Positions 36,184 through 43,909 of a stretch of DNA of 64,000 bases are shown piece after piece; the stretch's first letter is position 1; each line of letters opens with the position of its first letter. Location of the stretch: the NCBI RefSeq assembly GCF_018390635.1, contig NZ_JAHBGE010000009.1:1-64000 (forward strand), written 5' to 3'. A model generated the notes under the pieces. The model did no database searches, had not been told where the DNA came from, and saw nothing but the letters and a program-made list of their open reading frames with translations. The position numbers and the translations under genes are program-made. The DNA comes from Ancylobacter lacus (GTDB taxonomy: Bacteria > Pseudomonadota > Alphaproteobacteria > Rhizobiales > Xanthobacteraceae).

Positions 36184-36318
36184 CCCCGCCCCCCTTCCGC
36201 ACATTCCCGGCGCCTCCCGTAAGGCGCCGAACATCACGGTGTCACGACAGCGCCGTGACAATCCATGCCCTGGATCAATTCTATACCGTTCGTACGGCGA
36301 CGGTACTGCGACGGATCA

Positions 36319-36645
36319 TCAGCCGACCGAGCCCGACGGGCTCTCCGGTACCGCCGCCGCGCCGCTGTCCACCGGCAGGCCGGAACGCTCGCGGGTGATG
36401 AAATACAGGTTGCGGACATAGATCAGCAGCCCCGCCGCCTGTCCGACGATGAAGACCGGGTCCTGCCGGTAGATGGCGTAGACCAGCAGCGTCGTCCCGC
36501 CGAGCAGCGAGAACACCCAGAACGCCATCGGCACCACCGACTTGCGGGCCCGCTCGCTGGCGATCCACTGCAGCAGGAACCGCGTGGTGAACAGGCCCTG
36601 CCCGACGAAGCCGAACACCAGCCAGGGGTCGAACGGAAAGTTCAT
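36319..36645 (-). CDS. lipid-A-disaccharide synthase N-terminal-domain membrane protein, LAB_N (108 aa)
   Basis: This small membrane protein has three hydrophobic helices and the LAB_N signature: WLVFGFVGQGLFTTRFLLQWIASERARKS (key parts GFVGQGLFTTRF, QWIASE), VVPMAFWVFSLLGG and AIYRQDPVFIVGQ. LAB_N proteins accompany lipid-modifying glycosyltransferases and are often placed between GT2 and ArnT-like genes; they may act as flippase-like or anchor partners. It lies 63 bp downstream of the ArnT-like gene on the same strand. Confidence 0.88.
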   Translation of the reverse strand: MNFPFDPWLVFGFVGQGLFTTRFLLQWIASERARKSVVPMAFWVFSLLGGTTLLVYAIYRQDPVFIVGQAAGLLIYVRNLYFITRERSGLPVDSGAAAVPESPSGSVG

Positions 36646-36708
36646 GGAAGGCTCCCTCGGGTCCGGCCAGTGGCCGGTGTCCTTGTGTGTAATGGCTTGC
36701 CGGCAAGA

Positions 36709-38412
36709 TCAAGGCGAACCGGCACCGAGAAGCGACATGGTCAGCAGCCGGCCATTGCCGGTGTTAAGCCCGGTCACGGTGTCGAGCAGGCGCGGCGCCG
36801 GTCCGCCGCGTGCGGCCTGACGGGCATCGAACGCCGCCTTCTGGCGGTCGGAGACGATCGCCACCCGGCAGCCCGGTCCGGCGAGGAAATCGGCCGCGGC
36901 GGCGCCGTCGCCGAGACCGGTGTCCTTGCCGAGATAGAACAGCGCGCTCGCCTCGCTGTAGCCGGCGACGAAGAGCTGCGGCGCCGTGCACGGCGCGTGC
37001 GCCGCCACCGCCGCCGCCAGCCGGGGCGACAGCCACACCATGTCGAGCCGGGGGGCGACCACGCCGAAGCCCAGCCCGTAGAGCGCCACCGCCGCCGCGA
37101 ACAGCCAGCGATAGGCCGTGGGCAGCGCCCCCGCCAGCGCCCGCCGCCCGGCCATGACGCCCGCCACCAGCCCGGCCAGCGCCAGCGCGAAGGACAGCGG
37201 CACCCATTGCTGCTGCAGCACCACCAGCGCCGCCGGCAGGGCGAAGGCGCTTGCCACCGCCCCGGCAGCGGCGGCCACCACCAGCCAGCGGGCCCAGCGC
37301 GGCGCCGGGTCGAGCCGGGGGGAATAGGCCGCCGCGCCCGCCAGCAGCGCGATGGCGGGGTAGGCCGGCAGGGTGTAGTGCGGCAGCTTGGTCGCGATCA
37401 GCTCGAACACGATCCAGAACGGGAGGATCCAGGCCAGCAGGAAGCGCACCTCGCGCTGCCGGCGATGTTCCCACACCCACGGCACGGCGGCGGCGGCCAG
37501 CGCCGCGCCGGGCCAGAACGCGATGAAGAAGGCGGCGAGATGGGCGCCCGGCGGGGCGCCGTGGGATTCCTGTCCCGCCGCCACCTTGCCGAGCAGGTCG
37601 TTGCCCACCGCCTCATGAAAGAAGTCGAGCCCGGAGGAGAGCGCGATGGCGATGACCCAGGGCAGCACGATCAGCGCCAGCACCGGCACCCCGACCTTCG
37701 GGCGCAGCCGGGCCAGCCAGCCGGCGCGGCGGTCCACGATGAGCAGCGCGAGGATGGTGAGCGCCGCCAGCATCGGGACGATGGGGCCCTTCAGCAATAT
37801 GCCCGCGCCCATGGCGCACCAGAACAGCAGCGCCGGCCCCAGCCGGCGCGGCGCCTCGGCCGGGGCGAGGTAGCACAGCAGCAGCGCGAGCTGCCCGGCC
37901 ACCGCCGCGGCGAGCTGGGTGGCGTCGGTCTTGGCGAGCCGCGCCTCGCCGTTCAGCACGAGGCAGGTGGCGAGCAGCGCCGCCCCCAGCAGCGCCGCGC
38001 GCGGACCGAACAGCCGCACGCCGATGGCGTGGGTCATCAGCACCGCGAGGATGGCGGCGATCAGCGAGGGCAGCCGCAACACCCAGATCGGCGCGGCGCC
38101 GTCGCCATGGCCGGTGAGATGGGCGGCGGCGCTCTGCAGCCAGTAGATGCCGATGGGTTTCTTGAAGCGCGGCTCGGCGCCGAGCCGCGGCGTCACATAA
38201 TCCCCGCTCGCCAGCATCTGGCGGGTGGCCTGGGCGAAGCGGGCTTCGTCGCGGTCGACGGCAGGGAGGTGGAACAGCCCCGGCACCATCACCGCGAGGC
38301 AGAGCGCGACCAGCAGCACCCGGGCGACGACGGCGTTCGCCGCCAGCGCCGCCAGCCAGCGCCGTGGCGCCGCCGCTTCCGCGCCGGCCATCGATCCCGT
38401 GGTGTCCGCCAT
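36709..38412 (-). CDS. ArnT-like integral membrane glycosyltransferase, GT39/GT83 type (567 aa)
   Basis: This is a polytopic GT-C glycosyltransferase, with some 10-12 hydrophobic segments. The acidic motif of the first periplasmic loop is PAVDRDEARFAQATRQML, and PRFKKPIGIYWLQ, GEARLAKTDA and LLKGPIVPML follow, as in ArnT and related lipid A glycosyltransferases that use polyprenyl-phosphate sugars. The C-terminal 120 residues are a periplasmic domain. With the GT2, PAP2 and LAB_N genes it forms an envelope-lipid modification cluster. The sugar transferred is unknown. Confidence 0.88.
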   Translation of the reverse strand: MADTTGSMAGAEAAAPRRWLAALAANAVVARVLLVALCLAVMVPGLFHLPAVDRDEARFAQATRQMLASGDYVTPRLGAEPRFKKPIGIYWLQSAAAHLTGHGDGAAPIWVLRLPSLIAAILAVLMTHAIGVRLFGPRAALLGAALLATCLVLNGEARLAKTDATQLAAAVAGQLALLLCYLAPAEAPRRLGPALLFWCAMGAGILLKGPIVPMLAALTILALLIVDRRAGWLARLRPKVGVPVLALIVLPWVIAIALSSGLDFFHEAVGNDLLGKVAAGQESHGAPPGAHLAAFFIAFWPGAALAAAAVPWVWEHRRQREVRFLLAWILPFWIVFELIATKLPHYTLPAYPAIALLAGAAAYSPRLDPAPRWARWLVVAAAAGAVASAFALPAALVVLQQQWVPLSFALALAGLVAGVMAGRRALAGALPTAYRWLFAAAVALYGLGFGVVAPRLDMVWLSPRLAAAVAAHAPCTAPQLFVAGYSEASALFYLGKDTGLGDGAAAADFLAGPGCRVAIVSDRQKAAFDARQAARGGPAPRLLDTVTGLNTGNGRLLTMSLLGAGSP

Positions 38413-38556
38413 ACGCCCTCACGCCGCGTCGCCGGCAGACCTGCTGCGGGCGTTCCATGGCGGACGTATGACACGGCCGGGCGGGGCCGCGAAAGATCAC
38501 CAAGCGTCAGCCGCCGGGGCGGCAGGGCGCCGCGCCCGAAGCCGGGGCCGCTGGCG

Positions 38557-38808
38557 TCAGTCCGGCAGGCCGGGCTCGACCAGAATCGCGTTGGATTCCG
38601 CCCACCATTGAAAGGCGTTGCTGGCCTCGATGACCTCTTCGGTGCTGTCGGCGGCCTGAAGCCGGCGGATCAGCCCCTCCTGGTCGCCTTTCGGCTGGGG
38701 ATTGGCGGTGGCGAAAGCCAGCGCCTCCTCGAGGGTCTCGATCTCGAAGACGGCGGAGCCGGCGCGCACGCGCAGCGGGGGCATGAGGCGGGTGGTGTTG
38801 GTATCCAT
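38557..38808 (-). CDS. small conserved-type protein (83 aa)
   Basis: This is a short acidic protein, MPPLRVRAGSAVFEIETLEEALAF in its first third (key part FEIETLEEALAF). That resembles the DUF982-type pattern of a short beta strand pair followed by LxEALxF, but the tail WWAESNAILVEPGLPD is not typical and I do not assign the family. It is preceded by a weak ribosome site and lies alone, divergent from the SDR gene by 147 bp. Confidence 0.55.
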   Translation of the reverse strand: MDTNTTRLMPPLRVRAGSAVFEIETLEEALAFATANPQPKGDQEGLIRRLQAADSTEEVIEASNAFQWWAESNAILVEPGLPD

Positions 38809-38955
38809 GGCGAATCAATGCCGCAGCGCCCCGTCGGTTCCGCGCGTGGGTCACCGCGCCCGGCATGGCCGAAGGCGGCACCGACGCTCTTGCCCGCCCC
38901 TCGCCGCCACCGCATGATCCGCGCCCGCATCAACACTGTTTCCACGGAGTGAACC

Positions 38956-39717
38956 ATGGATCTGGGACTTAAGGGGCTGCGCGCGCTCGTCACCGGCGGC
39001 ACCAAGGGCATCGGCCGGGCCATTGCCGAGACCTTCGCGGCGGAGGGCGCCGACATCGCCATCTGCGCGCGCAAGGCGGAGGAGGTGGACGCCGCGGTCG
39101 CCGCCCTCGCCGCCAAGGGCGTGCGCGCCACCGGCCGCGCGGTGGATGTCGCGGACGGTCCCGGCCTCGCCGCCTGGGTGAAGGACGTGGGGGAGGAATT
39201 CGGCGGGCTCGACATCGTGGTGGCGAATGTCAGCGCGCTGGCCATCGGCCAGGACGAGGCGAGCTGGAACGCCAGCTACCAGACCGACATGATGGGCACG
39301 GTGCGGCTGGTGGATGCCGCCATGCCGTGGCTGGAGGCCAGCAAGGCCGCCGCCATCGTCACCATCTCCAGCGTGTCCGGCCGCGAGGTGGATTTCGCCG
39401 CCGGGCCCTACGGCACCTTCAAGGCGGCGATCATCCACTACACCCAGGGCCTCGCCTTCCAGCTCGCGGCCAAGAACATCCGCGCCAACACGGTCTCGCC
39501 GGGCAATACCTATTTCGAGGGCGGCGTCTGGAACCAGATCAAGGACGGCAACCCCGAGCTCTACGCCACCGCCCTCGCCCTCAACCCCACCGGGCGCATG
39601 GGCACGCCGCAGGAAATGGCCAATGCCGCCGTGTTCCTGGCGAGCCCGGCCGCCAGCTTCATCACCGGCACAAATCTGGTGGTGGACGGCGCCCTGACCC
39701 GGGGCGTGCAGTTCTGA
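38956..39717 (+). CDS. short-chain dehydrogenase/reductase (253 aa)
   Basis: This is a classical SDR oxidoreductase. The cofactor motif TGGTKGIG is at residues 13-20, VVANVSAL replaces the usual NNAG, the serine is in VTISSVSGRE, and the YGTFK motif holds the Tyr and Lys of the catalytic triad. The C-terminal FITGTNLVVDGALTRG is typical. The preference for NADP or NAD and the substrate are not evident. It is monocistronic. Confidence 0.9.
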   Translation: MDLGLKGLRALVTGGTKGIGRAIAETFAAEGADIAICARKAEEVDAAVAALAAKGVRATGRAVDVADGPGLAAWVKDVGEEFGGLDIVVANVSALAIGQDEASWNASYQTDMMGTVRLVDAAMPWLEASKAAAIVTISSVSGREVDFAAGPYGTFKAAIIHYTQGLAFQLAAKNIRANTVSPGNTYFEGGVWNQIKDGNPELYATALALNPTGRMGTPQEMANAAVFLASPAASFITGTNLVVDGALTRGVQF

Positions 39718-39853
39718 GACCGGCGCCGCCGGCATGGGCGAAAAGGGCCGGGGCACCCTGCCCCGGCCCGGTTTCCCGGCGCCGCGGCAAGGCCGCCCGT
39801 TCCCGATCGCCGCGACCGGCGCGGCGATCCCGTTCTTGATGCGGCCGACGCGC

Positions 39854-40291
39854 TCAGTCCTGTCCGGGGTCGCCGGTGAGGCCGGCGGCGGCGATGCCGG
39901 CCAGCGCGGCGGCCTCGTCATTGTCCGAGGTGTCGCCGGAAATGCCGACCGCGCCGACGATCTCGCCCGCGGCGTCGCGGATCAGCACCCCGCCCGGCAC
40001 CGGCACCAGCGCGCCGCCCGCGACATGGGACACCGAGGCGACGAAGAAGGCCTGCTCCTTCGCCCGCTTGAAGATGGAGCGCGAACCGATGCCGAGCGCA
40101 AGCGCGCCATAGGCCTTGCCATGGGCGATCTCGCTGCGCTTGAGGGCGGAGCCGTCCTCGATCGCGGCGGCCTTGAGCGCGCCGCGGGCGTCGAGCACCA
40201 CGACGCCCATCGGCTTGAAGCCGCCGGCGCGGCAGTGGTCCAGAGCGGTGGCGACAATGGTCTGCGCCGCCTGGAGGGTCAGGGTGGTCAT
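39854..40291 (-). CDS. GlcG/HbpS-family protein (145 aa)
   Basis: This is a GlcG/HbpS/PduO-C domain protein. The alphabetic signature GGFKPMGVVVLDARGALKAAA, AHGKAYGAL, PVPGGVLIRD and GAVGISGDTSDNDEAAA is complete (quoted in parts). Family members bind haem or corrinoids, or are accessory proteins of glycolate metabolism. It has no signal peptide. The ATG at 40291 follows GCGAGGAC. No glycolate oxidase genes are beside it, so function is open. Confidence 0.85.
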   Translation of the reverse strand: MTTLTLQAAQTIVATALDHCRAGGFKPMGVVVLDARGALKAAAIEDGSALKRSEIAHGKAYGALALGIGSRSIFKRAKEQAFFVASVSHVAGGALVPVPGGVLIRDAAGEIVGAVGISGDTSDNDEAAALAGIAAAGLTGDPGQD

Positions 40292-40377
40292 GGCGTCCTC
40301 GCACAGGGTTCGGCCCGCCTCGGGCGGCAGGCCGTCAGGTTGGTCCGGAAAATGGAAGGCGGCCGCGGGCCGGCGCC

Positions 40378-41406
40378 TCAGCGGATCGGCGGGGCGTAGA
40401 GGATGCCGCCGGCGCTCCAGATCTGGTTGACGCCGCGCGGGATGGCGAGCTTCGAGCCCGAGCCGACATTGCGCTCGAACACCTCGCCGTAATTGCCGAC
40501 CGCCTTCACGATCCGCACCGCCCAGTCGTCGGTGAGGCCGAGCTGGGTGCCGAAATGGCCGTCCGTGCCGACGAAGCGCTTCACCGCCGGCTTCTGCGAG
40601 GCCTTGGCCTGTTCCAGCGTCTCGGTGCTGATGCCGAGTTCCTCGGCGTTCACCAGCGCGAACAGGCTCCACTTCACCACGTTGAACCAGGCATCGTCGC
40701 CCTGCCGCACCACCGGGCCGAGCGGCTCCTTGGAGATGACGTCGGGCAGCACGATGTGGTCGGCGGGGTTCGCCAGCTTCAGCCGCAGCGCGTAGAGCTG
40801 GGAGACGTCGGTGGTCAGCACCCCGCAGGTGCCGTCGCCATAGGCCTTCACCAGCTCGTCGACGCCCGGCAGCTCGATCAGCTCCAGCGTCATGTTGTTC
40901 TGGGCGAAGTAGTCGCGCGCATTGGCGGCGCTGGTGGTGCCGGCCTGGGTGCAGACCTTGGAGCCGGTCAGCTCCAGCGCCGAGGTGAGGTTGCGCGCGG
41001 CCGGCACCATGAAGCCCTGGCCGTCAAAATAGGACACGGCGGGAAACAGCAGCTTCAGCTCGGCCTCGCGCTGCAGCGTCCAGGTCGAGTTGCGCGAGAG
41101 CAGGTCGACATCGCCCTTCGCCAGCGCGGGAAAGCGCGCCTCGGCGCTGAGCGGGACATAGGTGACCTTCGAGGCGTCGTCGAAGATCGCCGCCGCCACC
41201 GCCTTGCACAGGTCGACGTCGAAGCCGCTCCACTGGCCCTTGTCGTCGGGCGCGGAGAAGCCGGCGAGGCCCTGGTTGACGCCGCATTTCAGCGTGCCGC
41301 GGGCCTTCACGTCGGCCAGCGTGTCGGCGTGGGCGCGTACCGGCGCGAGGCACTGCGCGGCCAGAACGAGGCCGGCCGCGGCCAGCACGGTTGCGAAACG
41401 TTTCAT
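40378..41406 (-). CDS. amino-acid ABC transporter substrate-binding protein, AapJ/BztA-like (342 aa)
   Basis: This is a periplasmic binding protein of the polar/general amino acid family. The signal peptide is residues 1-26 (ending PVRAHA), followed by ADVKARGTLKCGVNQGLAGFSAPD, SGFDVDLCKAVAAAIF and LTTDVSQLYALR. The closing NVGSGSKLAIPRGVNQIWSAGG is typical of AapJ/BztA. Length fits. No permease or ATPase gene lies nearby, so it is an orphan that must work with a transporter encoded elsewhere. Confidence 0.9.
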   Translation of the reverse strand: MKRFATVLAAAGLVLAAQCLAPVRAHADTLADVKARGTLKCGVNQGLAGFSAPDDKGQWSGFDVDLCKAVAAAIFDDASKVTYVPLSAEARFPALAKGDVDLLSRNSTWTLQREAELKLLFPAVSYFDGQGFMVPAARNLTSALELTGSKVCTQAGTTSAANARDYFAQNNMTLELIELPGVDELVKAYGDGTCGVLTTDVSQLYALRLKLANPADHIVLPDVISKEPLGPVVRQGDDAWFNVVKWSLFALVNAEELGISTETLEQAKASQKPAVKRFVGTDGHFGTQLGLTDDWAVRIVKAVGNYGEVFERNVGSGSKLAIPRGVNQIWSAGGILYAPPIR

Positions 41407-41545
41407 GATCCCCCCATTGCCGCCGGCCGGACCGGCGTCGTCCTGTGGCATCCCGGCGGGCCGCAGCGGCCCGCCCGTAGCGCCGGCATGTGGCATGCCG
41501 GCGGTCTGTGCGCCGGCATCCGGCGGCGGTCGTCGGCCCCGGCGC

Positions 41546-42187
41546 TCAGAGCGTCGGCGCCTGCCGGATGATGACCTTCGTGCCCACCGGCACGCGGTTG
41601 TAGAGGTCGGTGACATCGGCGTTCACCAGCCGGAAGCAGCCGGAGGACACCGCGAGGCCGATCGTGTCGGGCATGTTGGTGCCGTGGATGCGGTACACCG
41701 TCTTGCCGAGATAGAGCGCGGCCGAGCCCATCGGGTTGCCGGGGCCGCCGGCCATGAAGCGCGGCAGATAGGGCTGGCGGGCGATCATCTCCGGCGGCGG
41801 GGTCCAGTCCGGCCACTCCGCCTTGCGGGTGACGTGCTCGAGCCCGGACCACTGGAAGCCGTCGCGCCCGACCCCGATGCCGTAGCGGATGGCGCGGTTG
41901 TCGCCCTGCACGAGATAGAGGAACCGCTCGTCGGTGTGGATGATGATGGTGCCCGGCGGCTCGGTGGTGCGGAAATAGACCGGCTGCTTGCGGAAGGCGG
42001 GGTCGAGCTGGGACTCGCCGTCCGAGGGCACATAGCCCGGCTTCTCGTCGATCTGCATCACGGTGTTGCGCAGGTCGGCGGGCGGGCGGGTCTGCGCCCC
42101 GGCGCTGGACAGCAGCGCGCCGGTGAGCGCCAGCACGGCGACCGCAAGGGCGCCGCCGCCGGCGCGGGAGAGAAGGGATGTACGCAT
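41546..42187 (-). CDS. L,D-transpeptidase, YkuD domain (213 aa)
   Basis: This periplasmic enzyme crosslinks peptidoglycan by 3-3 bonds or attaches proteins to it. A signal peptide covers residues 1-31. The catalytic motif HGTNMPDTIGLAVSSGCFRL is complete, with His168 and the nucleophile Cys184. GGPGNPMGSAALYLG precedes it as usual. The ATG at 42187 has GAGGAAAGG upstream. It lies 144 bp downstream of dhaK on the same strand, probably as a separate unit. Confidence 0.92.
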   Translation of the reverse strand: MRTSLLSRAGGGALAVAVLALTGALLSSAGAQTRPPADLRNTVMQIDEKPGYVPSDGESQLDPAFRKQPVYFRTTEPPGTIIIHTDERFLYLVQGDNRAIRYGIGVGRDGFQWSGLEHVTRKAEWPDWTPPPEMIARQPYLPRFMAGGPGNPMGSAALYLGKTVYRIHGTNMPDTIGLAVSSGCFRLVNADVTDLYNRVPVGTKVIIRQAPTL

Positions 42188-42331
42188 CCTCGGCCTTTCC
42201 TCGTCGGGGCACGGCGCCTTGTGCCGGCGCACGGCCCAAATCAGCCATGTCGTCGCCCGGGAGGATGGAAGGCGGGAAACGGGCGGAAGTCAACGCCCGC
42301 CCCCTGTGGAAGCGATCACCGCCGCGCCGCC

Positions 42332-43321
42332 TCAGCGGCCCCAGCGCAGCGTCGCGGTCTCCACCGGCGCGTCCCACAGCGGCAGCCATTCCTCGTCGAG
42401 CGCGGCGAGCGAGATCGAGCAGCCCGCCATCTCCAGCGAGGTGACGTAATTGCCGGTGAGGTAGCGCGCGACCTTGACGCCGTGGCGGTCGAGGATGCGG
42501 CCGGCGGCCTGCACCATGAGGTAGAGCTCGATCATCGGGGTGCCGCCGAAGCCGTTCACCAGCAGCAGGCAGGGCGCGCCGGGCGCGGGGTCGAGGTCCT
42601 TCAGCACCGTCTCCACCAGCTCCTCGGCGATGGCGTCGGCCGAGGCGAGCTTCACCCGCCGCCGGCCCGGCTCGCCATGGATGCCCACCCCCATCTCCAT
42701 CTCGTCCTCGCCGATCTGGAAGGTGGGGGTGCCGGCGGCGGGCACGGTGCAGGAGGTGAGCGCGACACCCATGGAGCGGGTGCGCCGGTTCACCGCGTCG
42801 CCCAGCTCCTTCAGCGCGGCGAGCGGGCGGCCCTGCTCGGCGGCGGCGCCGAGGATCTTCTCCACCACCAGCGTGCCGGCGACCCCGCGCCGCCCGGTGG
42901 ACCAGGTCGAGGCCTCCACCGCGACGTCGTCGTCGGTGACGACGGTGGCGATCGGGCTGCCGGTGATCTCGGCGGCCATCTCGAAATTCATCACGTCGCC
43001 CTCGTAGTTCTTCACCACGAGCAGCACCCCGGCGCCGGTGTCGACCGCCTCGATGGCGGCGACGATCTGGTCCGGCGTCGGCGAGGTGAAGACCTGGCCG
43101 GGGCAGGCGGCGTCCAGCATGCCGTGGCCGATGAAGCCGGCATGCATCGGCTCATGGCCGGAGCCGCCGCCGGAGACGAGGCCGACCTTGCCGGGCGAGA
43201 GCGCGGCGCGGGCGATGAACCGGCGCTCCTCGCCGAGCCGGACCAGCCCGGCATGGGCGCGGGCGAAGCCGTCGAGGCTGTCCTCCAGCAGGGTCGCGGG
43301 GGTATTGATGAACTTCTTCAT
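42332..43321 (-). CDS. dhaK: dihydroxyacetone kinase subunit DhaK (329 aa)
   Basis: DhaK binds DHA covalently through a histidine hemiaminal, and DhaL-ADP phosphorylates it. LVSGGGSGHEPMHAGFIG (residues 48-65) is the substrate region and the substrate-binding histidine is in GVGIHGEPGR (His215). Length equals bacterial DhaK. It is the last gene of a string that also encodes dhaL, dhaM, HPr and Enzyme I, with a 165-bp gap holding a short tandem repeat before it. Confidence 0.95.
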   Translation of the reverse strand: MKKFINTPATLLEDSLDGFARAHAGLVRLGEERRFIARAALSPGKVGLVSGGGSGHEPMHAGFIGHGMLDAACPGQVFTSPTPDQIVAAIEAVDTGAGVLLVVKNYEGDVMNFEMAAEITGSPIATVVTDDDVAVEASTWSTGRRGVAGTLVVEKILGAAAEQGRPLAALKELGDAVNRRTRSMGVALTSCTVPAAGTPTFQIGEDEMEMGVGIHGEPGRRRVKLASADAIAEELVETVLKDLDPAPGAPCLLLVNGFGGTPMIELYLMVQAAGRILDRHGVKVARYLTGNYVTSLEMAGCSISLAALDEEWLPLWDAPVETATLRWGR

Positions 43322-43413
43322 GGCGTTTCCTCAGGCGTTTCCTCGAAGGAGCCGGCACGCCTCTGCGGGCGGGTCCGGCGGCGCGGCGCGGCAAGTCGGC
43401 GCGGCGGATCGGC

Positions 43414-43465
43414 GGCGGCCGGGGTCGGCGGCCGGGGTCGGCGGCCGGGGTCGGCGGCCGGGGTC
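43414..43465. repeat. four tandem copies of a 13-bp unit
   Basis: GGCGGCCGGGGTC is repeated four times without mismatch in the gap between the HTH gene and dhaK, followed by a fifth partial copy. As RNA on the minus strand it reads GACCCCGGCCGCC. It may be slippage-prone filler or affect dhaK leader folding. Confidence 0.85.
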
Positions 43466-43486
43466 GGCGACCGCAGGCCGGGCGGC

Positions 43487-43909
43487 TCAGGACAGGTCGT
43501 CGGCCAGCCGCGCCAGCCGGGCGGCGAAGTCGGCGATCATGTCGTCCACCATCTGGTTCTTGCGGGCGTCCCCGAGATCGGGAACGGTGATCTGCACGGT
43601 GCGCCGGCGCGGCACCTCGCTCGCCTTGAGCCGGCGGTTGGCATGGGCGTGGCGGTAGGCGTCGAGGAAGGCCCGGCGCTCCTCCACCGAGAAATGGCAG
43701 ACCTCGAAGATCGCCTCGATGTGCTGGGCCGGGATCGGCACGGGATAGGAGGGATTGGCGATCTGCGAGACGAAGGAGCGGTTCTTGCCCAGCGCCTGCG
43801 CCAGCCGCTGCCGGGTGCCGGAGGGACGGTTGTCCAGCACCTGCCGCAGCAGCGCCTTGTAGAGCGCCACGCCCGAGGGCGGGGGGCTGTCCGCGGCCGC
43901 CTCGCTCAT
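43487..43909 (-). CDS. putative HTH protein within the dha operon (140 aa)
   Basis: I do not recognise the family with certainty. The segment TRQRLAQALGKNRSFVSQIANPSYPVPIPAQHIEAIF (key part RLAQALGKNRSFVSQI) reads as a Cro/C1-type helix-turn-helix, followed by a helix with FSVEERRAFLDAYRHAHANR and a tail with ARKNQMVDDMIADFAARLARLADDL. It is coupled by ATGA to the Enzyme I gene (43906-43909). A regulator of the dha operon, or an adaptor for the phospho-relay, would fit. Confidence 0.65.
   Translation of the reverse strand: MSEAAADSPPPSGVALYKALLRQVLDNRPSGTRQRLAQALGKNRSFVSQIANPSYPVPIPAQHIEAIFEVCHFSVEERRAFLDAYRHAHANRRLKASEVPRRRTVQITVPDLGDARKNQMVDDMIADFAARLARLADDLS

Noticed and set aside
36265-38952. 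Plus-strand open frame of about 895 codons opposite LAB_N and ArnT-like genes
   Set aside because: Antisense of membrane-protein genes gives Arg/Gln/His-rich sequence; no signal of a real protein.
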